Shown here: positions 8,046 through 18,300 of the stretch, one piece after another | Layout of the letters: the number at the start of each line of letters is the position of its first letter | Position numbering within the stretch: the first letter of the stretch is position 1 | Translations under genes and position numbers: made by a program | Assembly: GCA_016788785.1 (NCBI GenBank) | Contig: JAEUSM010000007.1 | Coordinates: forward strand, 203,587 to 267,586 | Origin: Candidatus Kapaibacterium sp. | GTDB lineage: Bacteria; Bacteroidota; Ignavibacteria; Kapaibacteriales; JAEUSM01 | Length of the DNA: 64,000 nt | Reading direction: 5' to 3' | Notes under the pieces: model-generated | Seen by the model: only the letters and a program-made list of their open reading frames with translations | Databases searched by the model: none | What the model was told of the DNA's origin: nothing

Positions 8046-9590
8046 TTAACGGAAGAAAACAGAAACTCTATTGTTCGAATTGTCTGTCGCAGGTTGTTTT
8101 GCTGGTCTTGTATCTGAACGACCTGCAACTGTAATTCTATTAAGAGCTATCCCCTGATTAAGAAATATCCTCGCAACTGCTTGAGCTCTTGTCGTAGAGG
8201 CAGTTTGTTTATTTCCTTCAAAATCTGAGTCTGTATGTCCCTCAATAGCTATTCTTGCGTTAGGGTTTGCTTTCATGTACTCAATGATTTTATTGAGATT
8301 TCCTGTATTTGATGGGTTTAAACCTGTCGGAGTGAAATTGATAGTTACTGAAGCTGGACGCCCAGTGGTAGGTTGAACGACCGTTCCAATATTATCTAAC
8401 GTATTTTTGTTCTCGTTTTGAGCAACAACGACAGGTACACGTTTCGGTTCAGCAGGTGCTGATTCATACGTAACAAATCCATAAGTCAAATTTCCAGTTA
8501 AAGTGCGTCCTCTAATTTCATTTTCACTTGTAATAACTGAAGCTAAAATGGGGAATTTATTCGTTGAAACGATTCCGCCTATAAATTCAATTTTATCATC
8601 AGAAAGTTTACTAAGTACAGCAATGGTTCGTTGAATAGATGGATCGTATGGGTATCGTTTTGACATTAATATTTCATCATCTCCAATTTTCACGGTAACA
8701 CCAGCTCGGAGGAAGGTATTATTCCATGATGATTCCATAAATCCAGCTTGAGTAGTACCAACAGTCGCAACTATATATGGACTAATTTTGAACCGTTGGG
8801 TTTGCATGTTATCTGCAACAACAATATCCCAACCTGCACCTGCATGAATTGTCAAACGAGAAAGCGGATTTGTAGAAACTCTTCGAAGGATATCAATTTG
8901 AGACGTATTGTCTTGTACTTGGAAAAACTGAGAGAAGGAACTTACTAAAATTTCTGCAGACAATCCACCCATTAAAAACAATCCTGGAGGTAATTCAAGA
9001 ATGTCTAGGTTGTATCTGGCAGAAGGCATTACCGTTAAATATTGGAAGTTAGAGCTTGTTTGAAACTCTCGAATATCTTGAATATTAATTGGTGTAGCAT
9101 CTGTAAAAAGTGATCTGTTTTCATAAATCAAACTCAAACTACCACCCCAACGTTTTCCCGGACGTTGCCAATCTCCTGTGAGACCAATAAACCAACCATA
9201 GCCATTGCCACCTTTAAAATTGATAACATCTCTATAGATAGAATCATAGGGTGCAACATCCTTACGAGGTAAATTTAATGAACCAAAATTAGCAATAAAA
9301 CTTGTACCTAATGTTATACCATACCACCAAGTACCGAACTGACGAACTTGTACAATCGTGTCATTTCTTTCATTAACATAACCCATGGAATCACGTCCCA
9401 TATTTCGCTCAATAACATCAGGCAAGATATATCTGGTTGTATCAATATAGATGGGAGTATCGGTAAAGACTGAATCTTCACTGTCAAGTCTTACAGAACC
9501 CGATACTTCAGCAGAATGCAAACTAACAGTTAGCCCTACAAACCACAGTGATAGCAATAATACGAATGTTGGTAGTGTAGATAGTTTCAT
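8046..9590 (-). CDS. OmpA-family outer-membrane protein with C-terminal peptidoglycan-binding domain
   Basis: A 514-aa protein with a signal peptide (about 1-27), a long beta-rich N-terminal part (about 90-330, probable outer-membrane barrel or porin-like domain) and a C-terminal OmpA domain (about 420-514). The OmpA domain shows IAIEGHTDSDFEGN and TTRAQAVARIFL, keeping the Asp and Arg that hold the diaminopimelate of peptidoglycan in this family. It would link outer membrane and cell wall. Its ATG overlaps the stop of the upstream T9SS-like gene by one base (TAATG), making it the last gene of the surface-protein cluster and a candidate anchor for the upstream products; that role is inferred from position. 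Confidence 0.88.
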   Translation of the reverse strand: MKLSTLPTFVLLLSLWFVGLTVSLHSAEVSGSVRLDSEDSVFTDTPIYIDTTRYILPDVIERNMGRDSMGYVNERNDTIVQVRQFGTWWYGITLGTSFIANFGSLNLPRKDVAPYDSIYRDVINFKGGNGYGWFIGLTGDWQRPGKRWGGSLSLIYENRSLFTDATPINIQDIREFQTSSNFQYLTVMPSARYNLDILELPPGLFLMGGLSAEILVSSFSQFFQVQDNTSQIDILRRVSTNPLSRLTIHAGAGWDIVVADNMQTQRFKISPYIVATVGTTQAGFMESSWNNTFLRAGVTVKIGDDEILMSKRYPYDPSIQRTIAVLSKLSDDKIEFIGGIVSTNKFPILASVITSENEIRGRTLTGNLTYGFVTYESAPAEPKRVPVVVAQNENKNTLDNIGTVVQPTTGRPASVTINFTPTGLNPSNTGNLNKIIEYMKANPNARIAIEGHTDSDFEGNKQTASTTRAQAVARIFLNQGIALNRITVAGRSDTRPAKQPATDNSNNRVSVFFR

Positions 9591-10921
9591 TAACGTAATA
9601 CCTGAAGTTTAATGAGAGCACGAGATAGTTCGACGGCAGGGTCATCTATTGGATTAGCAACAAACCACATTCCATAAAATCCTTGTTGAGATAGTATTGA
9701 GGCATTGTACGTAAAGTTGTATGTTCCTCTGCTTACTTGCTGCTTGTCCATAATTGTCTCAATTTCAGAACCTTTGCTATCAAACACTTTCACTGTTAGC
9801 AACACATCATCCTCAACAAAATATTCTACATTTGTTGATGAAGATAATGGGTTTGGATTTGCTTGAGCATAGGAGATAATTGCATTTGGAACAATCAAGT
9901 CTGTTGTATCGTGAAAAATAGTATCATTACGGAAATTTTGTGAAAACAGACTATACACATACTGTTCACCTCGATAATCAACCGTCTCATCATAAGAGTA
10001 CAGTCTTCCAGTTTTTGAAGTACCTAATCCATCAAATTGAGATATTTTAGTTAATGTTTGACCAGGAAAATTACACGTAGTACATTCACCTAAATATTCT
10101 TTGAGTACATTGTTACTATTATCTAAAAATCCAAATGGGCGTATTTCTCTTTTGACTAAGAATCCTTTATTAGATACTTCCGAAAGAGATTCCCAAGAAA
10201 TTCGAACTTTCTTTTGACCAAGGTAGGTAGCTTTGAAATTTATAATTTGCATTCCCTGATCATCTAATTTTGAACCAATATACTTAGTAGAAATAGATCT
10301 GCCATCTTTCATTTGCACATTATTACTTTCTGTGTGCCATGTTACACCGGAGAGAGAACTATCACTCATTCGCTTATAAGCAATTGCTTGATAATAGTCT
10401 GTTGGGAAATAGAACGTCAAATCTGACCCTTGAATCAATGTATCCGTTGTAATTCTAAAACGACCTAATAGAATGAAATTTGAACTATCTGCATTTAGAA
10501 TTGGAATCATCTCAGTATTGGAAAATGTATCCGGTCCTAAAATAGCGACACTAAATCTTGTTTTAACAGAATCAGTGATTGATTGTGTTGCAAGAGTATA
10601 TTTTACTAATTCATTCGAATTATAGACTTCAATAGGTAAATCTGAAGTATCTAAATAGGTTATAGATGAGTTTGGAAAACGAATAAGATTTCCATTTGGT
10701 CCAGTTAACGACAATTGAAATGTTCCATTCGCCAAATGCGACCAAATACCAGATACACGACTTATCTCAAGATTGAAATCTAAAGAATTTGGCGTTGCTT
10801 GAGAAACATCTGAAACTCTCACTAACGAAACAGTATCAATAGTTTGCGACGTTACGGTGTTTGTTGTAGTAACAAACAAAAGAACTATAAAACTTACTAA
10901 GGGTAAAAAGTATTTCATCAT
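9590..10921 (-). CDS. Secreted protein with T9SS-like C-terminal sorting domain
   Basis: A 443-aa protein beginning with a signal peptide (MMKYFLPLVSFIVLLFV, cleavage near TVTSQ). The middle is beta-rich and matches no family I recognise; it contains an 'ATYLGQKKVRISWESLSE' stretch like fibronectin-type segments that precede sorting domains. The last ~90 residues follow the pattern of a type A T9SS C-terminal domain: ANPNPLSSSTNVEYFV, then LLTVKVFDSKGSEI, a SRGTYNFTYNAS turn and a final LSRALIKLQVLR. Outer-surface display by type IX secretion is the likely fate. The start overlaps the stop of the 703-aa gene by four bases (ATGA) and the stop overlaps the OmpA gene by one, so all three are translationally linked. 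Confidence 0.75.
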   Translation of the reverse strand: MMKYFLPLVSFIVLLFVTTTNTVTSQTIDTVSLVRVSDVSQATPNSLDFNLEISRVSGIWSHLANGTFQLSLTGPNGNLIRFPNSSITYLDTSDLPIEVYNSNELVKYTLATQSITDSVKTRFSVAILGPDTFSNTEMIPILNADSSNFILLGRFRITTDTLIQGSDLTFYFPTDYYQAIAYKRMSDSSLSGVTWHTESNNVQMKDGRSISTKYIGSKLDDQGMQIINFKATYLGQKKVRISWESLSEVSNKGFLVKREIRPFGFLDNSNNVLKEYLGECTTCNFPGQTLTKISQFDGLGTSKTGRLYSYDETVDYRGEQYVYSLFSQNFRNDTIFHDTTDLIVPNAIISYAQANPNPLSSSTNVEYFVEDDVLLTVKVFDSKGSEIETIMDKQQVSRGTYNFTYNASILSQQGFYGMWFVANPIDDPAVELSRALIKLQVLR

Positions 10922-13029
10922 GGTTTTACTAACGAAGTTTTATATCTATTATTCCAAGAAACGTTGAAGTCTTTGGTAATGGAAATTCCATTTAAATCTG
11001 TATCAACATTGAAATATCCTTCAATGTTATGTGATTGCCATATTAAATCAAAATCAGCTTTATCGATTGATCTGTCACCATTAACATCACCGGAATACAA
11101 TCCGAATATCAAGGCACCAGTTAATTCATCTCTATCAATAGGTTTTAATGAACTATTTCCGCCAAATATCCCTTGTCCATTCGTAAGGTCGACATTGATA
11201 ATTGGAATTTGTGTTTGGTTACCCCCTTGTTGGAACAACAAGAATGAATTTGAAGTTGTAACAGCCAAGTGATTTCGATGGTGAACAGCAACGAAATAAC
11301 GTGTTTCGTCAAAATTGATAATCACAATTGGTTGACCATTCAAATCAACAACCTTACCATCATAGCGTAAAAATCCAGTTCTGTAAATAGATTTTGCTGG
11401 GTCAGGAGCTACATTGTCATTACGTAATTCAATAACTACCCAATCAACAACTGAATCTGGCACATTATTTACAAACGTTACGCTATATAATGGGTCGAGA
11501 TTATAAGGATAAATATTGGGTGGTCTTTTTGGGACAGTATTGTTTTCTCGTAAATCTAACGCCATAGAACCATTTCTATATGGACCTTCTAAATAGAATT
11601 TCACTGCAAGTTGTGCCGCTTTCGCAATATCAAGACCAACAGCAAAAAATCCAGTTTGTTGCATATTGCGTGTAACGCTATATCCCCAACCAGATGGGTC
11701 TAATTTTGGAACTTCAGACGTTGGAAGTGGTCCCCAAATATTCCCTGTCCAATTCTGAAGTCGTAATGATTCAAACGGATTAAGATTATTATCTTCATTC
11801 ATTATTGGGTCAGCCATTCTATGTTTCCAACCATACCCAAAAGTGTATGTTATCGCATTGGAAAGAATTTGGTTACTACCATCTAAAACTTCAATTGCAA
11901 ATGTTCTTTTGATTTTTTGATCACCTAATGGAAAGATATGAAATTGATTTGGTTTCGAAGTAATTTTCATCGAAGCAAATTTCAATCGTTCCGCAGGATT
12001 TTCGAAGATAATATACGTATATCTATTGTTGAATACGGTAGAGTCAGTCAATTTAGTTCGTTTCATCGATCCAGCAACCTCTGCATCTTGCGTAGTAAAT
12101 TGTGGATGATTTTCCGAAGTATATGTTAACACATACGTTGTAGTATCAGGTACAAAGTATGTAAAAATATTCGATTGTAAGCGTAACGAATCGTTAACTG
12201 TTACAGAACGATTAAGCGTTATCGAGCCAGTATTTTCTACTGACAGTTTTTGTAGTACCAATGTATCTACTGGCAATTCTTCACCAGTGATAAGTGGGTT
12301 CTGATTAATATAGCGAACATTCGCAGTTTTTTCAAATATTGGAGCTGATTCAATCGAACCAATATTTCTAATTATTGTAGCAGAATCTCCAATTGTGAGA
12401 TTATTTTGTTGTGAATTTTGTAATGCACCTTCATTGAGAAGAAGTTCTTTTTTAACTTTGAAACCACCACCATTGACAACAGCAGCACCTTCAGAGTTAT
12501 TGAGACCTAATAAATCAAATTCTCCATTCCCTTCAACAGTTTGTTTGGCAGTGCCTTCCATCATTATATATTTGCTACCGATTGCTTTGGCTGTATTTTT
12601 CAACCAAGAACGAGCAGAAACATATTGTTGGTCAACCGAGAAGGTTGTGGAATCAATAATTACTAACGAATCTCTTGTAATAAGAGGATTATTTTGACCT
12701 AAAGAATTTGGCAATGCTTCAACGGATTTTTGTGCCTTTCCTGACACTTCCAATTGATTAAATATAATTGTTGGAACTCTTTGTGTTTGAGTTTCAACTT
12801 TTGCTTTAAATTCAACGCGACCACCGATAGAATCAGGTAAAGCTTTAACTTGACCATTTTTGATACGAATAGTACCAGAATTCGTCAAATTTTTAGCACC
12901 AGTATTATCAAGGTTTGTACCTTGAGCAAACAAAGGAGTACTATCCACTACCATACACGATAGCGATACAAACAACAGAACCAAAAGCTCTTTGGTTGTT
13001 TTGCTTAATGAAAAAGAATGTTGTTTCAT
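10918..13029 (-). CDS. Large secreted protein with dockerin-like C-terminal calcium loops
   Basis: A 703-aa secreted protein with a signal peptide (about 1-35, ending LFAQ). The N-terminal half has short Asn/Gly-rich beta repeats (LDNTGAKNLTNSGTIRI, VNGGGFKVKKELLLN) of the same style as the giant protein upstream in the transcript. A beta-sandwich segment with VDWVVIELRND and YFVAVHHRNHLAV is of a type common in FCB surface proteins. The C-terminus carries two EF-hand-like loops, GDVNGDRSIDKADFDLIW and DTDLNGISITKDF, with the D-x-N/D-x-D/N spacing of dockerin repeats. It may bind calcium or a partner; no cohesin is visible nearby. It ends in an ATGA overlap with the next gene. A hairpin lies just upstream (13065-13093). 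Confidence 0.7.
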   Translation of the reverse strand: MKQHSFSLSKTTKELLVLLFVSLSCMVVDSTPLFAQGTNLDNTGAKNLTNSGTIRIKNGQVKALPDSIGGRVEFKAKVETQTQRVPTIIFNQLEVSGKAQKSVEALPNSLGQNNPLITRDSLVIIDSTTFSVDQQYVSARSWLKNTAKAIGSKYIMMEGTAKQTVEGNGEFDLLGLNNSEGAAVVNGGGFKVKKELLLNEGALQNSQQNNLTIGDSATIIRNIGSIESAPIFEKTANVRYINQNPLITGEELPVDTLVLQKLSVENTGSITLNRSVTVNDSLRLQSNIFTYFVPDTTTYVLTYTSENHPQFTTQDAEVAGSMKRTKLTDSTVFNNRYTYIIFENPAERLKFASMKITSKPNQFHIFPLGDQKIKRTFAIEVLDGSNQILSNAITYTFGYGWKHRMADPIMNEDNNLNPFESLRLQNWTGNIWGPLPTSEVPKLDPSGWGYSVTRNMQQTGFFAVGLDIAKAAQLAVKFYLEGPYRNGSMALDLRENNTVPKRPPNIYPYNLDPLYSVTFVNNVPDSVVDWVVIELRNDNVAPDPAKSIYRTGFLRYDGKVVDLNGQPIVIINFDETRYFVAVHHRNHLAVTTSNSFLLFQQGGNQTQIPIINVDLTNGQGIFGGNSSLKPIDRDELTGALIFGLYSGDVNGDRSIDKADFDLIWQSHNIEGYFNVDTDLNGISITKDFNVSWNNRYKTSLVKP

Positions 13030-13064
13030 AAAAGTACCTTTGTTTGAAATTAAAACCCAGTCTT

Positions 13065-13093
13065 TTGGCGGTGTCCAAAACAGACACCGCCAA
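13065..13093 (-). terminator. Strong intercistronic hairpin (weak terminator or processing site)
   Basis: TTGGCGGTGTC, a 7-base loop (CAAAACA), and GACACCGCCAA form a perfect 11-bp, GC-rich stem between the 722-aa and 703-aa genes. No T-run follows directly on the minus strand (the next bases read AAGACTGGGTTTT), so it is a poor classical terminator. It may instead cause partial termination or protect the upstream 722-aa message. Confidence 0.6.
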
Positions 13094-13110
13094 TGACTGA
13101 AAGAAAGAGA

Positions 13111-15279
13111 TTACTCACCGATTTCAAGAACACCATTGTTGGTGATTGAACCAGCATTGATTAATGTACCAGCACCGAATGAAGGTGTTAGCAATGCACC
13201 GCTTTTACCACGAATCCAAAGACCGAATAAACCAGTAGCTGAAGTACCTTCACCGTCACCAGAGTTTGCAGTTGTAGTCAACACGCGAACTGAAGCACCG
13301 TTAGGACCAGTTCCACCAGAAAGTCTTGATCTGAAAGAACGTTCAGTAGTACCAGTAGGGAACATATCAGGATCTTGGTTACCAATTACTAACGCAGAAG
13401 GTAATGCAGGGTTGTTTGCATTGTTCACGATAGAAATAGAGTTTGCAGCAGCACCAGCATCACCTGCTGTTGAACCGTTAATCTCATCATTTGGCCAAGC
13501 AGCACCACCGAAGACAGCTTGATCGATACCAGTCCAAACGACAGTTTGAACTTCCGCATCATCAAGAGCAGTTGGAACGATACCGATATCCCAAGTAGCA
13601 GGATTTGACCAACGACCATTGATAACAGAAATAATTACGTTTGGTGCAGAAGTCATTAAGATGTCAGAGTTATTAGTCATTTCAGCTAATGTTCCACCAC
13701 CTGTACCAGCAATCAAAGAAATTCTATTAGAACCAGATGTTGACATTGTAACGTGTCCGAAGTTAGCTCCAGAAGGTGTTACAACAGGTTGTTCACCGAT
13801 GATAACTAATTTTTGGTCAGCATTTGTGTTGCTGTAAATTTCAGCAAAACGTAGATTTGCTTGTACAATCAATGGAGCAATATCAGCAGTTTCGTATGCA
13901 ACTCTTAATGAACGGATAGTACCAGTTCCAGCGAATGAAGAATAAACACGACGGTTAACATCTTCAGCAGCGTCGAAGTTGATAGCAGCCGCATTTTGAG
14001 GAGCAGTTGCTTGACGTACGTCTAATTGATGGTTAGTTAATGAAGCAACATTATCATAAATGATTTTTGTTTCAGCATTATTGAATCTGTATTCATTGTT
14101 AGTCAAGAAAGCAGTTCTTCTGAATTTACCACGAACTTCATTGTTAGCTAAATAGAATGCATTTGATGCATTAGTATCCATTGAAAGAATGAAATCATTT
14201 GAGCCAGATGCCATGTCAGTTTCGCTTCCAACTTGTAAGTACATACCAGAAACGTTGATGTTACCACCTGCAGTTTTTGCACCGCCAGATAAAGAAAGAT
14301 TACCATAACGTGCAAAGAAAGCTGGGTCATTACCAAGTAATGTTTGAGCAGCACCGATATAACCGAAACGAGAACCTGAAGTAAATGTTAATGTACCAGC
14401 AGCACGTGTAAATGCACCAGCAACAGCCATAGAGTCAGCGTTGTCTAATTCCAAAGCACCATCAGTGTTTGTAAAGTCAGCATTGAAAATCATTGGACCA
14501 GAATTACCATAAACACCTCCACCAGCTCCAGAAGAGTTGTTTGTGAAGTTACCAGTAATACTGAAGAATGCACCAGCAGCAGTACCTGCATTAAAAGTAC
14601 CAGTGTTGTTGAAAGTAGATGTAGAAGTCAAAGACCCAGATCCACCACCAAGATTGAACGTACCAGCATTAGAAATTGCTGATGCAGAAGTACCGGCAGC
14701 AGTTCCTAAGTTCAATGTAGAACCTAAAACGTTTGCAAAGTTTCCACCAGCGTGATTAAAAGCATTTGTAACAACAGTTACACCAGTTACAGTTTCTTTC
14801 AAACCAGCAGCAGCAAGGTTCAAGTTGTAGTAACCACCACCATTCGTTGTGTTTTCTGCAGCAACTAACTGAGTACCAGTTGTAGCATCATACTCAACAG
14901 TAGTAGAGTTAGTAGTATAATTTCTGTTACCACCATTAGTTGTGTAAACACCCGAAATGTAGGTTGTACCTGCAGAATATGTTTTTACACCCGCAAGTTC
15001 AGTACGTAAATTCACATACCAACGAGGTTGAACATTCTGTGCAGTTGCACGAGACCATTCAACAGTACCAGCAATTCTTGTAGCAGCACTTGCCCCTAAT
15101 GGAGCTGTACCGTCAAAAATTGAATTTGCACCACGCATACGAATCAAGCTATTCGGTCCACCAGCATACGTGCCGGGAGTGTTGTTCGTAAAGTTTTGAG
15201 CAAGAAGCTCAGAGCAGAATAATGAACCAACTACTGCAGCAGCTAGCATTATTCCTTTAGTTGTTAATTTGAATCTCAT
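13111..15279 (-). CDS. Ala/Gly/Asn/Thr-rich secreted repeat protein related to the giant protein
   Basis: A 722-aa secreted protein with a signal peptide (MRFKLTTKGIMLAAAVVGSLF, cleavage near LLAQ). The body consists of short beta-strand repeats with turns such as FNNTGTFNAGTAAG, NAGTFNLGGGSGS and NFTNNSSGAGGGVYG, suggesting a beta-helix or beta-solenoid. Cysteine is nearly absent. A G.WSNPATWD..VP segment near residue 555 resembles the linker modules of the giant protein. The extreme C-terminus, INAGSITNNGVLEIGE, parallels the giant's ending. It lies 48 bases behind the giant gene on the same strand and is followed by a hairpin. Codon use looks more uniform and more Ala-rich than its neighbours, which could mean high expression. 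Function unknown; a structural surface component is inferred. Confidence 0.7.
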   Translation of the reverse strand: MRFKLTTKGIMLAAAVVGSLFCSELLAQNFTNNTPGTYAGGPNSLIRMRGANSIFDGTAPLGASAATRIAGTVEWSRATAQNVQPRWYVNLRTELAGVKTYSAGTTYISGVYTTNGGNRNYTTNSTTVEYDATTGTQLVAAENTTNGGGYYNLNLAAAGLKETVTGVTVVTNAFNHAGGNFANVLGSTLNLGTAAGTSASAISNAGTFNLGGGSGSLTSTSTFNNTGTFNAGTAAGAFFSITGNFTNNSSGAGGGVYGNSGPMIFNADFTNTDGALELDNADSMAVAGAFTRAAGTLTFTSGSRFGYIGAAQTLLGNDPAFFARYGNLSLSGGAKTAGGNINVSGMYLQVGSETDMASGSNDFILSMDTNASNAFYLANNEVRGKFRRTAFLTNNEYRFNNAETKIIYDNVASLTNHQLDVRQATAPQNAAAINFDAAEDVNRRVYSSFAGTGTIRSLRVAYETADIAPLIVQANLRFAEIYSNTNADQKLVIIGEQPVVTPSGANFGHVTMSTSGSNRISLIAGTGGGTLAEMTNNSDILMTSAPNVIISVINGRWSNPATWDIGIVPTALDDAEVQTVVWTGIDQAVFGGAAWPNDEINGSTAGDAGAAANSISIVNNANNPALPSALVIGNQDPDMFPTGTTERSFRSRLSGGTGPNGASVRVLTTTANSGDGEGTSATGLFGLWIRGKSGALLTPSFGAGTLINAGSITNNGVLEIGE

Positions 15280-15327
15280 AAGAGAATTCCCTTTAATAAT
15301 GTAAGTATAATATAATTTAATTTATTT

Positions 15328-18300
15328 TTATAATCCGATTTCAATAGTACCTTCGTTATCGACAGGAGCACTATTGATAATGCTACCCTCGATAGTTAAT
15401 GCTTCAACTCCTGGTTGAACTTTCAAGAATGAACCGTTTTCATTCACAAGATTTCTACGTATCAATACTGGAGCTGTTACTTGTTTTGTTCCAGACTGAG
15501 ACGTTACCACATTTCCATATCCTACACCTAAATTTGGAGCAGGACTAATTGTTTGATTTGTTCCAAAGAACTCAACATAACTTTCTAACCCTAAGAAATA
15601 AGTACCAAAACCAGAAAGTGCAGTATTCATATTGTTAGTACCTTCAATACGTAAGTATGCGGAATCGAGAATCGAAAATCCTGCTGATGAACCGTACGCA
15701 TTTGAGGTAAATGTTAATAGATTCAATCTACCCTTACGAATTGAAAGAGAATCTCTAACAATTGTATTTACACTGGATGTTACTGTATTATTTCCAAAAG
15801 GACCAACATTTGTTATGTACAATCCACGTACAGAGTCAGGAAGTGCATTACCAAATTGTTGATTTGTATTTCCTGTATAATCGTAGTTAGCTAATTTAGA
15901 GAAAATACGAACACCCGTAGTTTGGATATTTCCAATTGGCAAGCCAATAGTATTTATACCAACACTCGAGCCAATACCCAAAGTAGAGTTATCACGTACT
16001 TCGAAGCTATTTCCTTTTATAACAAACGAACGTGTATTTAAAGTACCGGTGTTAGTCGAATTTGTTCCAACCAATACACCACTTACACTCGTTGAATCAT
16101 TCATAGTAACAATATGATTATTTACACCATTTGTACCACCACCAACGACTACAGAATCTGTTGGATCATTCGGGAATTGACCCGCACCTACGATAGGACC
16201 ACTATGGGTTGGGCTAAATGTCCAAGTATTAGGATCTTCCCACGGACCTGTTTGACGACTGAAGAATAATCTATTAAAGTTACCAATTACCCAATCACCC
16301 CAAAGGTTATTCAAATCATCTCCAAAGGAAGAAGCAGAATCTTTAGTAGTAAATCTATTATCGGTAGTTTGTATGAAACTTCCGTCACCAGGACCGTATT
16401 TCAACCAAGAACCAGGAGGTCCTTCGAATGGAGCTCTCCATCGCGAAATTGAATTCGCAGAAGTCTCAGCACCAACAAATTCACCCTCTGGATAATTAAA
16501 TTCAAATCTACCTCGAGAATCTAAACCTTCTGCTACTGAAACGCTAAAGTATCGTTTCATATAATTTTGTACTGTAGGAGGAATATACAAATGTTCTTGG
16601 TTAGTACCTTGACCTTCAGAAACTCTTAAACCTAATAACCCATCAACACCACCAGCTTTTAAACTTCGGGTAACTTGAACTGGCATATAGTAAAGTGAAT
16701 CTGATATTGGGAATGTATAAGTTCCTGATGCACCATTAGCATAACACAAGAATAGGCTTCCTGAAGTCGGGCTTGTTTGTATAGCTCTAAGTATTGAAGA
16801 TGTTGCAATTGGATATGCTCCATAAATTGCATCTCTAATTGCACCAGTAGAACCAGTAGTACAATTTCTAATTAACATATCCACATTTTGACCCAAAGCT
16901 ATAACTTGTCTATTTGGATTGGTACCCTCTTGTAAGTCTAAGAAATCAAGAATAACAACATCTGACGTATTGTAGAAGTATACTTTTCCTTCTGTACCAA
17001 CACCTTGACGGTTCATTATCATCTGTTGAGTAATAATAGAATCTGAACCAGTAATATTTTGGTTTGAGCTATTATCACCTTGGAAAGTAATCGCTGCATT
17101 TGAAGCAGTTGAACCATTTCTTAGAACGATGTTGTTAAATTTACCATCTAATAACAAATTGCCTTGTAAACGTAGGTTTTGATTACTATCAAAAGGTCTC
17201 AATTGTTGCGAAGGTGCAATTGCAACGTTCCAGAAAGCTTGTTGTGCAACAGAACCACCACTTACATTGTAGTCAAAAACTGTATTCGCAGGTGTTGAAG
17301 CATCACCAAAGTTTATAGTACCACCAGTAACATTGATATTTGCAGGATTTGCAAGCATAATAAAGTCTGCAACGGTGCTACCTGGAGTAGAGGTTCTATT
17401 ACGCAATATGATTGAACCACCTGTAGTAGTATAGGTTGAACCAGCTGTCAAATCAAATACACCTTTTGTTGTAGAAGTATGACATACACCACCAACTACT
17501 AACGTCGATGAATCTTGTTTGAATTGCAAATCACCAGTAGTAATATTAGAAATACGACCTGCGATAGTCATCAAACCTTTCTCAAGTTCTAATCTATTAT
17601 TAGCCGTAGATGTATACAAGAAGTTATCATCACATGAGCTTCCAACAGTAATGGAACCGTTCGTATTCATATACACACGACCACCGTCAGCAATTAACGA
17701 ACCACCTGTTCCACCAACTCCAACAATAATGTTACCATTTCCAGTGGCTTGAAGTTGACCGTTTTGAGTGACGGTTTGATCAAATGCATTTGTTAATCCT
17801 CTATCGAAGATTAATGTATCATTTGTTTGATTAAATGTTCCATTCGTATAGGTTATCGCATTTCCTGAGGTTACATTTGAGATAAATGTTCTTACAGCAT
17901 TATTCACAGTAGAAGTAGGAGTAGTTTTATTCAACACTACAGAATTAAACTGTTGCAAACCTGTACCACTAATAAATTGATTATTTGGAGTACCGAATAC
18001 TAATTGAGAACGATATGTAACGTTTGTTAAATTTGGCAACATTAAGAATTGACCGTTATTGACAATCGAATCACCATTAAAGTTCACAGTATGGTTACGA
18101 GGTCCAGGGCCAGAAGTTGATGCAGTAAAGATACCGCAATTTTCAATTTCTAAGGCACCATTCATTGTAAATGTTTGGTTTGCAGGATTTGATGCGGCAT
18201 CTGTACTTGATAAAGCCAAAATACCTCTATATACTTCAACTTTATTGCTTGCAACAATTCCACTTCGGTTAATAGAGACTGTATGTCCACAAGTATCTTT

